DNA of 32,047 nt, from positions 1-32,047 of the IMG/VR virus record IMGVR_UViG_3300008116_000465; one strand, written 5' to 3'. Position 1 is the stretch's first letter. Each line of letters opens with the position of its first letter. The position numbers were made by a program, and so were the translations under genes. The notes beneath the pieces were generated by a model. It did no database searches, had not been told where the DNA came from, and saw only the letters and a program-made list of their open reading frames with translations. This stretch comes from a virus. Below are positions 21,082-31,100 of this stretch, one piece after another.

Positions 21082-22005
21082 ATGTCATATTACTACAAGT
21101 ATAACTTCATCTCCCCTGAGCCTGTCTATGCGACTGTGAAAGAAGAGTTTAAAAGCTACTTCGATACAGGTGCTGTAGATGATTTGTTATTTCCTACATA
21201 CCTGGATAAGTGTCTTAGGAAACTAGGAAGGTCTTCTTATGTTATTAGCGAACAGCTTCTATATATTGAGGATTTTGAAGCTAGACTTCCTGACAACTTC
21301 TTTGCTGTAAGAGAAGCTTGGTTGTGTACATCAATCCCTGGCTATCCTTATCAAACAGCTAATTCATTCTATTCTCAAGCTGCTTCTCAAACAACAATAC
21401 AGGTGAGTCCTGTTATTTCTGGAGGAGCTCCTTGTACCAATCTAGAATGTACAACAGGTTGTCCTACGTGCATGCCTGAGCTTATTCAAGCTGTATACAA
21501 GACTAATCAACAAGTGGCTGTAGAATATCACAGACAATATTTATTAAAACCAGGTAACATATCTGTTAAAGCACATTGTGATCTACAGTGTGCAAACTTT
21601 GGTAGCTCTTCTGCAGATTCATTTGATATTAGAGATAACAAGTTTGTTACTAATTTTAGAAATGGTGTAGTTCACTTAGTGTTCTATTCTACAGCATATG
21701 ATGGAGTGGGTAATGAATTGATTCCAGATAACTATCGTATTAGAGAGTTTGTAGAAGCTTTCATCAAATACAAAATGATAGAAACGCTGACCAACCAAAC
21801 TAATGATGAAACATTTAACCAGCTTCAAACAAAGCTTGCATACTATAAACAACAAGCTGATGAAGCATTCATCATGGCTGATATTGAGGTGAAGAAGCAA
21901 GATTCTTGGGCTAAGCAAAGAAGAATCATCCAAGACTTAAACAGATTTAATAGATTCGAACTACCAAATAGAAGTTACAGATATGGCTGGAGAAGAAACA
22001 ACTAA
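21082..22005 (+). CDS. tail stabilisation protein, P22 gp4-like (probable)
   Basis: 307 residues. Position directly before the large tail hub matches the gene called P22 gp4-like tail stabilisation protein in crAss-like genomes. The start SYYYKYNFISPEPVYATVKE and DDLLFPTYLDKCLRKLGRSS are a helical head; the middle has a Cys cluster (CTNLECTTGCPTC); the C-terminal part is helical (RIREFVEAFIKYKMIETLTN, NQLQTKLAYYKQQADEAFIM, then IQDLNRFNRF). P22 gp4 closes the portal and joins it to the tail needle and hub. Overlaps the hub gene by 23 bases, tight coupling for two interacting proteins. Homology to gp4 is recalled from context, not tested. Confidence 0.62.
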   Translation: MSYYYKYNFISPEPVYATVKEEFKSYFDTGAVDDLLFPTYLDKCLRKLGRSSYVISEQLLYIEDFEARLPDNFFAVREAWLCTSIPGYPYQTANSFYSQAASQTTIQVSPVISGGAPCTNLECTTGCPTCMPELIQAVYKTNQQVAVEYHRQYLLKPGNISVKAHCDLQCANFGSSSADSFDIRDNKFVTNFRNGVVHLVFYSTAYDGVGNELIPDNYRIREFVEAFIKYKMIETLTNQTNDETFNQLQTKLAYYKQQADEAFIMADIEVKKQDSWAKQRRIIQDLNRFNRFELPNRSYRYGWRRNN

Positions 22006-25000
22006 TATTAAACAAGAGTATAACAATGCTACTTCTGGTTTGAATCTGGATCAATCTGTAAATCAGATTGAGAAAGGTAAGCTTACGTATGCATTGAATG
22101 CTAGTGTTGAGAACTTTGACTCAGATTCTGTTAACTATCAGAATGAGCCAGGTAATGAGTTATGTCTAGACTTTCCTACAGGCTATCATTTAATAGGAAC
22201 TCATTTCATTGGTGAACAAAACAAACATATATTCTTCTTAACTAATCCTGAAACAGGAGATAGCCAGATTGGATATATGGATAACAATGATTGTGTATAC
22301 CGTATATACGTAAGTGCTAAATGTTTAGGTTTTGATGTAAAATATCCTATCCTTAAAGCTGTTCATAAGATTACCAATTGCACTACAGAAGTGTATTGGA
22401 CAGATGGTCTTAATCCTAGAAGATACATAGATTTAAATAATATTCCATATAAGTTAGCTCCTACAGCTGATTTATGTGATCCTATTTATACTAATGAACT
22501 TGATTGTAATCAATTAAACGTTCAGCCTAATTTTAACATTCCTTCATTAGATGTAACTGATGTTACAAACGGTGGTGACCTCACTGCTGGTACATATCAG
22601 TTTGCCATTCAGTATTGTGATGCTGCTGGTAATCCCTACACATCTTTCTACTCTATTACCAATCCCACACCTATTGCTGATCCTCAAATTACCACATTAG
22701 ATTTTAACTATCAAGTGGGTAAATCTATTATAGTTAGTGTTGGTAATCTAGATACCACTGGACAATTCCAATATTTCAATCTTGCTGTAATTAAAACAGT
22801 GAACGGTATACCATCTGTGGAATTAGCTGGAACTTATTTTATAGAAGATAGCACTAGAAATATAACTTATACAGGACAGAATGTTACACAGATTCGTCTT
22901 ACTATTGATGATATATTTGAGAAATATCCATACTATGAGATAGCTCAAGACTTAACCACTGCTCAAGATATTCTTATCTGGGACAATCTTACCTCTGTAG
23001 ATAGAATTAACTATCAATCAATTGCAACGCAAATTGATCTTAAATGGGAAACTTATAGAATCCCTAGTACAGAAACCTATGCTGATGAACTGAACGCTAC
23101 AAACCTTAGAGGTTATCTAAGAGATGAGGTGTATGCATTTGAGATAGTTTTCTTGTTAAGTAGTGGTAAACAAACAGATGGTTTTCATATTCCTGGTAGA
23201 ATGATTACTGCTAACGAAGGTTCTCAACCAGATGTACCAAGCACTAATCCTGACTTTATTGGAGATGGTACAAGTGCACCTTATTGGAAGATTTACAATA
23301 CAGGTTCTGTAACAGGATTTTCTCCTGGATATTCACCAAGTCAATCTTACAAAGGACCTTATCAATACGGTGAGTTTGCTTATTGGGAATCAACTGAAAC
23401 CTATCCATGTAATGTAGATGTATGGGGTGATCTTGCTAGTCAACCAATTAGACATCATAAGTTTCCTGATGTTCTTATAAGTCCTATATTTGAAAGTCCT
23501 ACATATACACTAGGAGCAGGGTTTGCACCAGTGATGCAAAGTGATGCTGTATTCCCAATGGGTGTAAAGATTGATGTTCAACAAGTTGCATATTTGGTGT
23601 ACGCATCTAATCTTACACAGGCACAGAAAGAAAGCATCATAGGATTTAAAATTGTAAGAGGAGATAGAAATACAAACAAATCTATTGTAGCTAAGGGTAT
23701 TCTTAGAAACGTAGGTAAATATAAAAGAGAAGAAACAGAGTTCTACTTCCCTAACTATCCATATAACGATCTTAATAAGGATGAGTTCCTTCTTGATAAT
23801 AATAATGCATATCTTGATCAATGTATTACCTACAATGTAATAGCTACTACAACATGTATTATACAATACACTGATTGTTTTTCAAATACAACACAGATAG
23901 AAACATTAGTAGTTGGAACTACAAAAAAGATATGTTCTCTTAGCACTCCTTTGGTTATGAGTGGAACAGCTATAATCACTGTGGTTGTCTATAACACATA
24001 TAATCTTACTAGTGATTCAACAACTGTATTCCAATATCAAGATCCATTAACCACTGCATTTAACCAAATCACAGTGACAGGTAATGGATTACAACAAGTG
24101 AACTCATCAGTACTTCCTATATACTTATCTGGAACAACTAGTTATAGTATTACAACAGATGCAACAAAGAACTCACTTTGTTATCCTAATAAGTTAGATG
24201 CGTTTGCTACAGATGAGTCTAAATACAGAATGGTATTTAACTCACCTGAAACATCTTTTGGACAACCTTTCTTAGGATCTGTTCTTAAGCTTGAGAATGT
24301 TATGTTTGGTGCTGGTATAGCTCATTTTGTAGAGGTTAAGAGAAATGCTACATACAAACTTCTCACAGCAGAAGCTCAACAAGATGCCCTTAGATCTAGT
24401 GAAGTTATTGCTAATATAACAACACCATTCAGTGCTTCAGCAATGTTTGCTGCATATCAAGCCTATCTAACTATCTACATAAATGGAATCACTAGAAGAA
24501 ATTATGGTTATTCATTTAACTCAATAGCTAGTTATGATTACAGTGGAGCTATTGATAACAATCTAGGTATCAAACAAAGACAACTAGATAAGTATCAATA
24601 CGTTATACCAGGTGTACAATCTGTAAGTGACTTACATGATCTTAACAACTTTAACAGAGAATCATCTGTATATCTAAAGACTATTGACACTAGAGATGGT
24701 TCATCAGTGATACCTTTACCATTCCCTAATCAGACTCCTAGTCTTTTAGTTGGTGGTGTAAGTGGTATCTCTGATACATCAAGATTCACTATATCACAGA
24801 AGAATAACTGTTCTGTACCTGGTAAGAATGAAGCAATCAATGTAGTTTCTTACTATGGATCATTAAAGAACATCTTTGTTAATCAGTGGGGGCAAATCTA
24901 TTCTTACAATACAATTGACACAGGATTTCAAGAAAGCATTGATATTAACAATATGATGTTTTCTACACCTAGATCAGCCACTATATTTGGCGGTGATACA

Positions 25001-27232
25001 TTTATTAGTAAGTTTGCATTTAAAACTAAGCTTCCATTCTTTTTTGATGATAGAGTGAATGCTCCTGATGATAGTGATATATTCTATGATGAGATTGGTA
25101 ATGTGGCTTATCCACAATACTGGCACTCAGCTAGATCTGTGTTAAGTGATTTTACATTAACTACGGGTGAGGTGTTAAAGAACATGATTTCTTATAAGGC
25201 ACACAATTTTGATTGTCCTAATAACCAAGATCCTGCACCTCAATCAGCAACAAATCCTCCTGTAGTAAATCCTAACAGAACATTCTACGATGGTAAGATG
25301 TATATGTTTGCTTACGGTATTCCTTCTTTCTATTGTGAATCTTCTATAAATGTAGACTTACGTCAAGCATTTAATAGTTTAGAAGGTGACTTCTACCCAC
25401 ACGTGAGCTCAGGTATTCCTGATAACTGGTTACAAGAGTCTGTGGTTCCTATTGCTTTTGATAATACATATTATTATAATGTAACGTTTTCAAAGCAAAA
25501 TAAAGAGAATACATTTACTCACCTACCTGCAGATTGGGTTGAGGAACTTTGTTATACTAAGTATCCATTTAGAGCTGTCTATTCAGACCCTCAAGATGCA
25601 TATGCTGATAACAGGGTAAATAACTGGTTAAGTTATGGTGCTACATCATTCTTTGACTTCCCTCAAAACTTTGGTGATCTTGTATCATTAGATGGTATTC
25701 AGAATAAAGCTGTGTTAGCTAGATTTGAGAACAAGTCATTGTTATATAATACAATGCTTACAGTTCAAACTAGCAACCCACAAGCTGCTTATTTAGGTAA
25801 TGATACATTATTTAAGAGTGCTCCTCCAATTGACTTTGCTGAAACAGACCTTGGATATGTAGGAGCTCAGAATAAGTTCTTGTTAAAGATTCCTCAAGGA
25901 CAGATTACAGTGGATGCTAAAAGAGGACAGGTATTTTTAATTGCAGGTAATCAGGCTACTGACTTATCAGGGTTTGGTTCAGGACTTAATAAGTTCTTCA
26001 CAGACCATTTAGCATTTGAAATCTTACGTTACTATCCTGATGTAAACACAGATAACCATTATGATGGTATTGGCTTACATGGAGTGTTTGATAGTAAGTA
26101 TGACAGGGTGATTATATCTAAGTTAGATTACATCCCTAATAGCAAAAACATTAAATATGATGCTGTTAAGCAAGAGTTCTATATAGAAAAAACTCTAGGT
26201 GAGAGCGTAATAAGAACAGTGGTGAGTGTTTATGACTCAGAATACTTCTGTAATAAGTCATGGACTCTTTCATTTAGTATGAACACTAAGAGTTGGATTA
26301 GCTTCCATAGCTATATTCCTAACTTCTATATAGCAGAGAACAACTTCTTCTATTCTGGATTGAATGGTGGATGTGACTTAGAAGCAATTGCTTTCTCTGA
26401 GATTCCTTGTATAACCACTACAACAACATCAACAACAAAAGATTGTAGAATAATAGGTACAGCAGTTGATCTGTGTATAGACTGTACATTGATAGGAACA
26501 GCTTGTATAGATTGTACAATAATTGGTACGGCTTGTGTAGATTGTACAATAGTTGGTACAGCTGTAGAACAATGTCCAACTACTACCACTACAACATCTA
26601 GTAGTACAAGTACAACAACTACCACTACTACTGTAGAACCTACCACTACTACCACAACCACTACAGAACCAACAACCACCACAACTACTACCACTATATG
26701 TACTAGTAGACCTGAAGGATTGACAAATTATGAATACTTCTTTACATATACACCTTCAGAAGGGGCTGAGCCAATTAACTACTCTGCAACATTAGAAAGT
26801 GCTTGTGATGCTTGTAATTGGTTAAAAAATAATTATAATTGGGGTGAAGGAGCTTGGATTGGTCAAAGTTCTACATTCGGTGTTGGAAGTTATGTTTATT
26901 TTGGAACATTTACTAATTGTGATGTATTATATGATGGATTTTATATAACAAACCACGAAACTTGTGAAATAACACAAATAGTTGATGGGTATATTGTAGC
27001 TATTACAAATTGTACTATAACTCCAACTACCACCACAACAACAACTGTGGAACCAACTACCACTACTACAACAACATTAGCACCTGGACCCACTACTACA
27101 ACAACTACCAGTACAAGTACTAGCACAACAACCAGTACTTCTACTAGTACCACAACAACAACCACAACTTCTCCACCAGCACCAGATTGTACTCTAACTG
27201 ATGGAACAGCTGTAGAACAATGTCCTTCGTAA
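21983..27232 (+). CDS. tail hub / tail tube protein, P22 gp10-like, with Thr-run C-terminus
   Basis: 1749 residues, the largest complete gene. The N-terminus (YNNATSGLNLDQSVNQIEKG, KLTYALNASVENFDSDSV, NYQNEPGNELCLDFPTGYHL) is the opening I associate with crAss-like P22 gp10-type tail tube proteins; a beta-propeller-like body follows. After about residue 1470 the style changes: four Cys-rich units of about 10 residues (1487-1532), a Thr/Ser run (about 1531-1571), a small insert domain (SRPEGLTNYEYFFTYTPSEG ... GYIVAITNCTI), another long Thr/Ser run (about 1681-1732), and a final DCTLTDGTAVEQCPS. The C-terminal 280 residues are thus a string of linkers and small domains, probably exposed. The gp10-type C-terminal domain itself seems to be in the next gene. 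Confidence 0.75.
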   Translation: MAGEETTNIKQEYNNATSGLNLDQSVNQIEKGKLTYALNASVENFDSDSVNYQNEPGNELCLDFPTGYHLIGTHFIGEQNKHIFFLTNPETGDSQIGYMDNNDCVYRIYVSAKCLGFDVKYPILKAVHKITNCTTEVYWTDGLNPRRYIDLNNIPYKLAPTADLCDPIYTNELDCNQLNVQPNFNIPSLDVTDVTNGGDLTAGTYQFAIQYCDAAGNPYTSFYSITNPTPIADPQITTLDFNYQVGKSIIVSVGNLDTTGQFQYFNLAVIKTVNGIPSVELAGTYFIEDSTRNITYTGQNVTQIRLTIDDIFEKYPYYEIAQDLTTAQDILIWDNLTSVDRINYQSIATQIDLKWETYRIPSTETYADELNATNLRGYLRDEVYAFEIVFLLSSGKQTDGFHIPGRMITANEGSQPDVPSTNPDFIGDGTSAPYWKIYNTGSVTGFSPGYSPSQSYKGPYQYGEFAYWESTETYPCNVDVWGDLASQPIRHHKFPDVLISPIFESPTYTLGAGFAPVMQSDAVFPMGVKIDVQQVAYLVYASNLTQAQKESIIGFKIVRGDRNTNKSIVAKGILRNVGKYKREETEFYFPNYPYNDLNKDEFLLDNNNAYLDQCITYNVIATTTCIIQYTDCFSNTTQIETLVVGTTKKICSLSTPLVMSGTAIITVVVYNTYNLTSDSTTVFQYQDPLTTAFNQITVTGNGLQQVNSSVLPIYLSGTTSYSITTDATKNSLCYPNKLDAFATDESKYRMVFNSPETSFGQPFLGSVLKLENVMFGAGIAHFVEVKRNATYKLLTAEAQQDALRSSEVIANITTPFSASAMFAAYQAYLTIYINGITRRNYGYSFNSIASYDYSGAIDNNLGIKQRQLDKYQYVIPGVQSVSDLHDLNNFNRESSVYLKTIDTRDGSSVIPLPFPNQTPSLLVGGVSGISDTSRFTISQKNNCSVPGKNEAINVVSYYGSLKNIFVNQWGQIYSYNTIDTGFQESIDINNMMFSTPRSATIFGGDTFISKFAFKTKLPFFFDDRVNAPDDSDIFYDEIGNVAYPQYWHSARSVLSDFTLTTGEVLKNMISYKAHNFDCPNNQDPAPQSATNPPVVNPNRTFYDGKMYMFAYGIPSFYCESSINVDLRQAFNSLEGDFYPHVSSGIPDNWLQESVVPIAFDNTYYYNVTFSKQNKENTFTHLPADWVEELCYTKYPFRAVYSDPQDAYADNRVNNWLSYGATSFFDFPQNFGDLVSLDGIQNKAVLARFENKSLLYNTMLTVQTSNPQAAYLGNDTLFKSAPPIDFAETDLGYVGAQNKFLLKIPQGQITVDAKRGQVFLIAGNQATDLSGFGSGLNKFFTDHLAFEILRYYPDVNTDNHYDGIGLHGVFDSKYDRVIISKLDYIPNSKNIKYDAVKQEFYIEKTLGESVIRTVVSVYDSEYFCNKSWTLSFSMNTKSWISFHSYIPNFYIAENNFFYSGLNGGCDLEAIAFSEIPCITTTTTSTTKDCRIIGTAVDLCIDCTLIGTACIDCTIIGTACVDCTIVGTAVEQCPTTTTTTSSSTSTTTTTTTVEPTTTTTTTTEPTTTTTTTTICTSRPEGLTNYEYFFTYTPSEGAEPINYSATLESACDACNWLKNNYNWGEGAWIGQSSTFGVGSYVYFGTFTNCDVLYDGFYITNHETCEITQIVDGYIVAITNCTITPTTTTTTTVEPTTTTTTTLAPGPTTTTTTSTSTSTTTSTSTSTTTTTTTSPPAPDCTLTDGTAVEQCPS
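26441..26578 (+). repeat. four tandem Cys-rich repeats in the tail hub gene
   Basis: Units start at 26441, 26480, 26510 and 26540. The two central units are exactly 30 bases (DCTLIGTACI, DCTIIGTACV); the outer two carry a 3-residue addition (DCRIIGTAVDLCI, DCTIVGTAVEQCP). Each unit has two Cys. A fifth, divergent copy (DCTLTDGTAVEQCPS) forms the very end of the protein at 27184-27229. Confidence 0.85.
26575..26697 (+). repeat. Thr-codon (ACN) run, hub block 1
   Basis: About 40 codons of almost only Thr and Ser, written with mixed ACT, ACA and ACC, so not a simple microsatellite. Blocks of seven or eight Thr are separated by VEP and EP. The opposite strand gives spurious Val-rich frames. Confidence 0.9.
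27025..27177 (+). repeat. Thr-codon (ACN) run, hub block 2
   Basis: About 50 codons of Thr with Pro (VEP, LAPGP) and a Ser-Thr alternating part (STSTSTTTS). Same style as block 1 and as runs at the ends of the genes at 14406, 17710 and in the linker of 18054. Confidence 0.9.
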
Positions 27233-27243
27233 TTAATTAAGAT

Positions 27244-28110
27244 ATGTCTAAAGTAATAACAATAAGATTAACAAAGGCTGGCATTAGAACTGGACCGTTT
27301 AAGATTTCTGATAACTACGGAAATGTCTTAGGAACTAATATTCCTAAGAGCCAAGTTATTTCTGGAATCACCTATTCGGTTAGTGATGATGTTACTGTTA
27401 TTATTATTGAATCTACAGGAAAATGTAAAACAAGATTACAAATGCCTATAGAGGAACTATGTATTACAGATATAGCAGCTATTGAGTTTGTACCTACAAA
27501 CACCCCATCTTTATGGAGGCACTTAACTAACACAACAATTTACAATATATTCTACGGAAACATAGAACCTTATATTATAGAATATCCATTTGCCTATCAG
27601 TATTATGATGAGATCTTACAGAATGTAAAAGATTACACAAAGGCATATAGATACCTCCCTATACCAGATGGTGTGTTCAATGATAACGCTAAGATAGAAA
27701 CAAACACAGTTTATTTCAACAAAGCTGTCCTATACAATGGACAACAGTCTTCTGGTGTACTAGAATTAGTTCCTAAACCAATAAATAACTTAAAGGAATA
27801 CTTGAAGTATCCTATGTATAACGCTGATAGTAAGACGATTATGTTTACTAAATCAGATAATTTTTATCAATATAATACATTTTGGTCATTAGTTAAAGAT
27901 AAATCCATACCTTTGTTTGTAACAGGTTGTGACTCATTGTCTATAGATAAGGTTGTAAATCAACCAAATATGGATTATGGAAAGAGATCATTTAAGAAAG
28001 AACCTCTACGTGCGAAGGATTTAAAGGTGAGACACGTCCTAGATAATAGATCAGATGCCCATTTGATAAGTCAATTCATTATTACACCATCTCAAATCTC
28101 TTACAAATAA
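27244..28110 (+). CDS. tail protein: surface domain fused to a hub-C-terminus-like domain (288 aa)
   Basis: Residues 1 to about 73 are a paralogue of the N-terminal domain of the 18054 protein (MSKVITIRLTKAGIRTGPFK ... IIIESTGKCK). Residues about 80-288 (YGNIEPYIIEYPFAYQYYDE, FNKAVLYNGQQSSGVLELVP, NFYQYNTFWSLVKDKSIPLF, GKRSFKKEPLRAKDLKVRH) resemble what I remember as the C-terminal domain of crAss-like tail hub proteins, with the pattern FxxAxxYNxxQxSGxLxL and FxQFW. Here this part is a separate gene, 11 bases after the hub stop. It probably assembles with the hub. It overlaps the giant gene by one base. Confidence 0.65.
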   Translation: MSKVITIRLTKAGIRTGPFKISDNYGNVLGTNIPKSQVISGITYSVSDDVTVIIIESTGKCKTRLQMPIEELCITDIAAIEFVPTNTPSLWRHLTNTTIYNIFYGNIEPYIIEYPFAYQYYDEILQNVKDYTKAYRYLPIPDGVFNDNAKIETNTVYFNKAVLYNGQQSSGVLELVPKPINNLKEYLKYPMYNADSKTIMFTKSDNFYQYNTFWSLVKDKSIPLFVTGCDSLSIDKVVNQPNMDYGKRSFKKEPLRAKDLKVRHVLDNRSDAHLISQFIITPSQISYK

Positions 28111-31100
28111 TGGCTAAAGGTATTAAATGCACATGTGGACATTCCTGGAATAAATCAGATTCCAGCAAGAAAGATATGTATGTTTGCCATATGTGTGGGA
28201 AAGATAACACCATGAAGGATGGTGGTTGGTTAGATAACTATGGTAAGAAGCCTAATCCTAATGAGGTGGATGTATCTGTAGGTCCTGGTTTTGTAGGAAT
28301 GGGTAATGATACAACAGGTAGAAACTATTCTCCTGCATGGGGTGGACAGTTTCAGAGTGGTGGTTTCTTACAACCTATTAGTTACAAACTACCTTCACGT
28401 TACAGAATTCCTTATGCTGAGCCTAGTACCGAACTAGCTACATCTATAGGAGGAGTAGACGGAGAACCAGCTTATTTAATACCTATGTTTAAAGGTGGTA
28501 AGGATTTAAAAGATCCTGTTGCTGAATATAGAAAGACAGGTGAACATCTTGGTGGTCCATTTAAAACATGGCAAGAGGCTGAAAAATGGGAACAAGAAAT
28601 TAGACATCCATATGTAGAAAAAGGAAAACCTATTCCTACACCACTTAAGAGATGGGGAGATATGGAAGATGGTGGATATGTAGCTCAGGTAGGTAAGTCT
28701 ATCCCTACAATGGCAGATAGTCTTGCTCTTTATAATAATTCTAAGAAAGTACTTGATTATTATAATGATAAAAGATATAAAAATTATAGTACTATAGATT
28801 ATAAAAAGAAAGAACATTATAAACGTTATAATAGAGAGGCACTAGCAGATTTCCTTAAATTAAACAAATCTAGTGGTATTTTAGTGCCTACAGACACAGG
28901 TAAAAAATATGAAATTAAGACTATCCCAGTAGATTCATATTACAAAAAACTTGATGCTAATAGATATCTTCAAAGAGAAACTAGAATTGGAGCATTAGAC
29001 ACAAAATCTCCAATGCAGCTATTTGATAATAGAATCACTCCTACAATGCAGTATTATTATGTAAATAGTAAAACAGACGATCCTTTATTTGCTGATAATG
29101 TTTCTATATATTCTTATGACCCTATATTAGTTAAACCTGTAAGTATGCTCACTTCTAAAGAAAGAGCTACTAGATTAAAAAGATATGGAAAAGAAAGTGG
29201 TTTAATTGATGAAAAGGTAGAACCGTCTACATCTACTGAGGAATCAAAAACTGAACTAGAAAAGAAAAAGACCCCAGTAATTAAAAAATCTGAAGAAACT
29301 AAACCAGCACCATATACTCCTACAGGAAGTAAGAAATACATATTAAATGGAATAGAGATTAGTGAAGAAGACTTCTTAGGTACAGGTAATACAACTGGTG
29401 GTAGTAAAAGAATTATATATAGTACACCAAAACTAAAAGAGCGTAAAGTTCTTCGTTTAGATGGAACTCCTGAAACAGACCCAGAGAAGATTCGTAAGGC
29501 TATGCGTGCACAGGAAAAGGATGGTGATATGGCTATGGGTGGAACAATGCAATATGGAGGTAGTAAATCAACTACTGACAGTGTTAGACATCAAGCTAAT
29601 AAGATATTACAATATGAACAATTAAGAGGTGGACCTGGCGGTGCTCCTTTACCATACTATAGTGATCCTAAGTATATGAATATGCTAATGGATAAAGTAT
29701 ATCCAGAAGTAAAAAAGATAATGCCTGGTGCAACTGCAATGGAAGCTGGTGAAGCTATGGACTTTATCTTTAATGCTGGATGGGATGAGAATAACAATAA
29801 AATAACTAAAGATCCTAGAGCATATGCTTTACAAGAATATTATAGACAATACGATCAATCTAAATTAGATGCTGATGGTAAATGGTCTGGTAGAAAGAAT
29901 GCACCATATTCATTTGATCAAGAATATGCTAGTACTATTGGTAAGCTTTCTGAAAACGAGAGAAGAACATTAATGAACAAAGGTAGAGATTGGTATTATA
30001 AAAATATAAACAATCCAGCCCCTGGAGTTCCTAATAGCAACTATAATGATACTTGGTATGGACGCATTTGGAATACTAATGATTATCTACCATTTGATCC
30101 TAAGAATCCAAAGTTTGTTCCTAAAAAAGCTATGGGTGGTAGCTTACCAGGTGCTGTAGGATTCACGTACGCACGTGTAGCTGGTAGTGCTCCTAGCAAT
30201 GGTAAGTATGCTAAGAAGACAAAAGCTTCTGCACAGAATGGTAAAGAGATGAAGTTCTACCAAGAAGGTTTAGATTTTAAACCTAACAGTATTGCTCAAG
30301 AGGGTGCTATTGTAGACCCAATGGGACAATGGGCACATCCAGGAGAAGTAACTATAATACCAGGAACAGACATAACAATGGAAGGGGTAGATTATCCCGT
30401 ACTAGGAATATCTGATACAGGGGACCAACAGATGATGTATCCTGGAGAAGACTATAACTTTGATGGTGAGTATGTTACAGAGTATCCAATGATGAAAGAG
30501 GGTGGTTGGTTAAGTAAGTATCAATCTGGAGGTCCTTTATCTAGATCTAATCTAGAAACAATGGCAGCTCTTGAAAAGGACATTAAGAATCAGAAAGCTA
30601 GAAATGCTCAAGAAACTGTTTCTCAATACACTCCAAAACCTGGAGACCAACAGAGAATGAATGCAGCTAAAGATGCATACAGAGCAGAACAAGCTAAACT
30701 ATTAAATAGAGCAGCTAGTTCTGAGGTGGCAGCTAAAGCTATGGAGAATATAGTAGAACCTATGTTAGTAATGGAAGGTGTGGCATCTGGCCTTAGTGGT
30801 GTACGTAGTCTAATGACTAAACCAAAATCTATTTCTCCTTCTTATGTTTCTCCTCCTTATGAGAAGTCAGGATTCAATCCACTTGGTTTAGTAGATGATA
30901 TAGCACCGAGAATAGATCCTATAAAAGCAATGGGTGTAGAGATGGATATAATGGACATGAGTCCTTTAAATCTTATACCTGGATACGGCAGAAAACTATC
31001 TGGTAAAAACCAGACGTTTAGAAAGTTTGGTAACTCTCTAGATGATGTTATACAAAGACAGGCATTAAGTCCTGCTGGTGGTTCTAAATTCAGAATGGGC

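Noticed and set aside
26350-27165. Minus-strand Val-rich frames at 26350-26694 and 26941-27165
   Set aside because: They are the reverse reading of the Thr-codon runs (ACN read as NGT) inside the hub gene.
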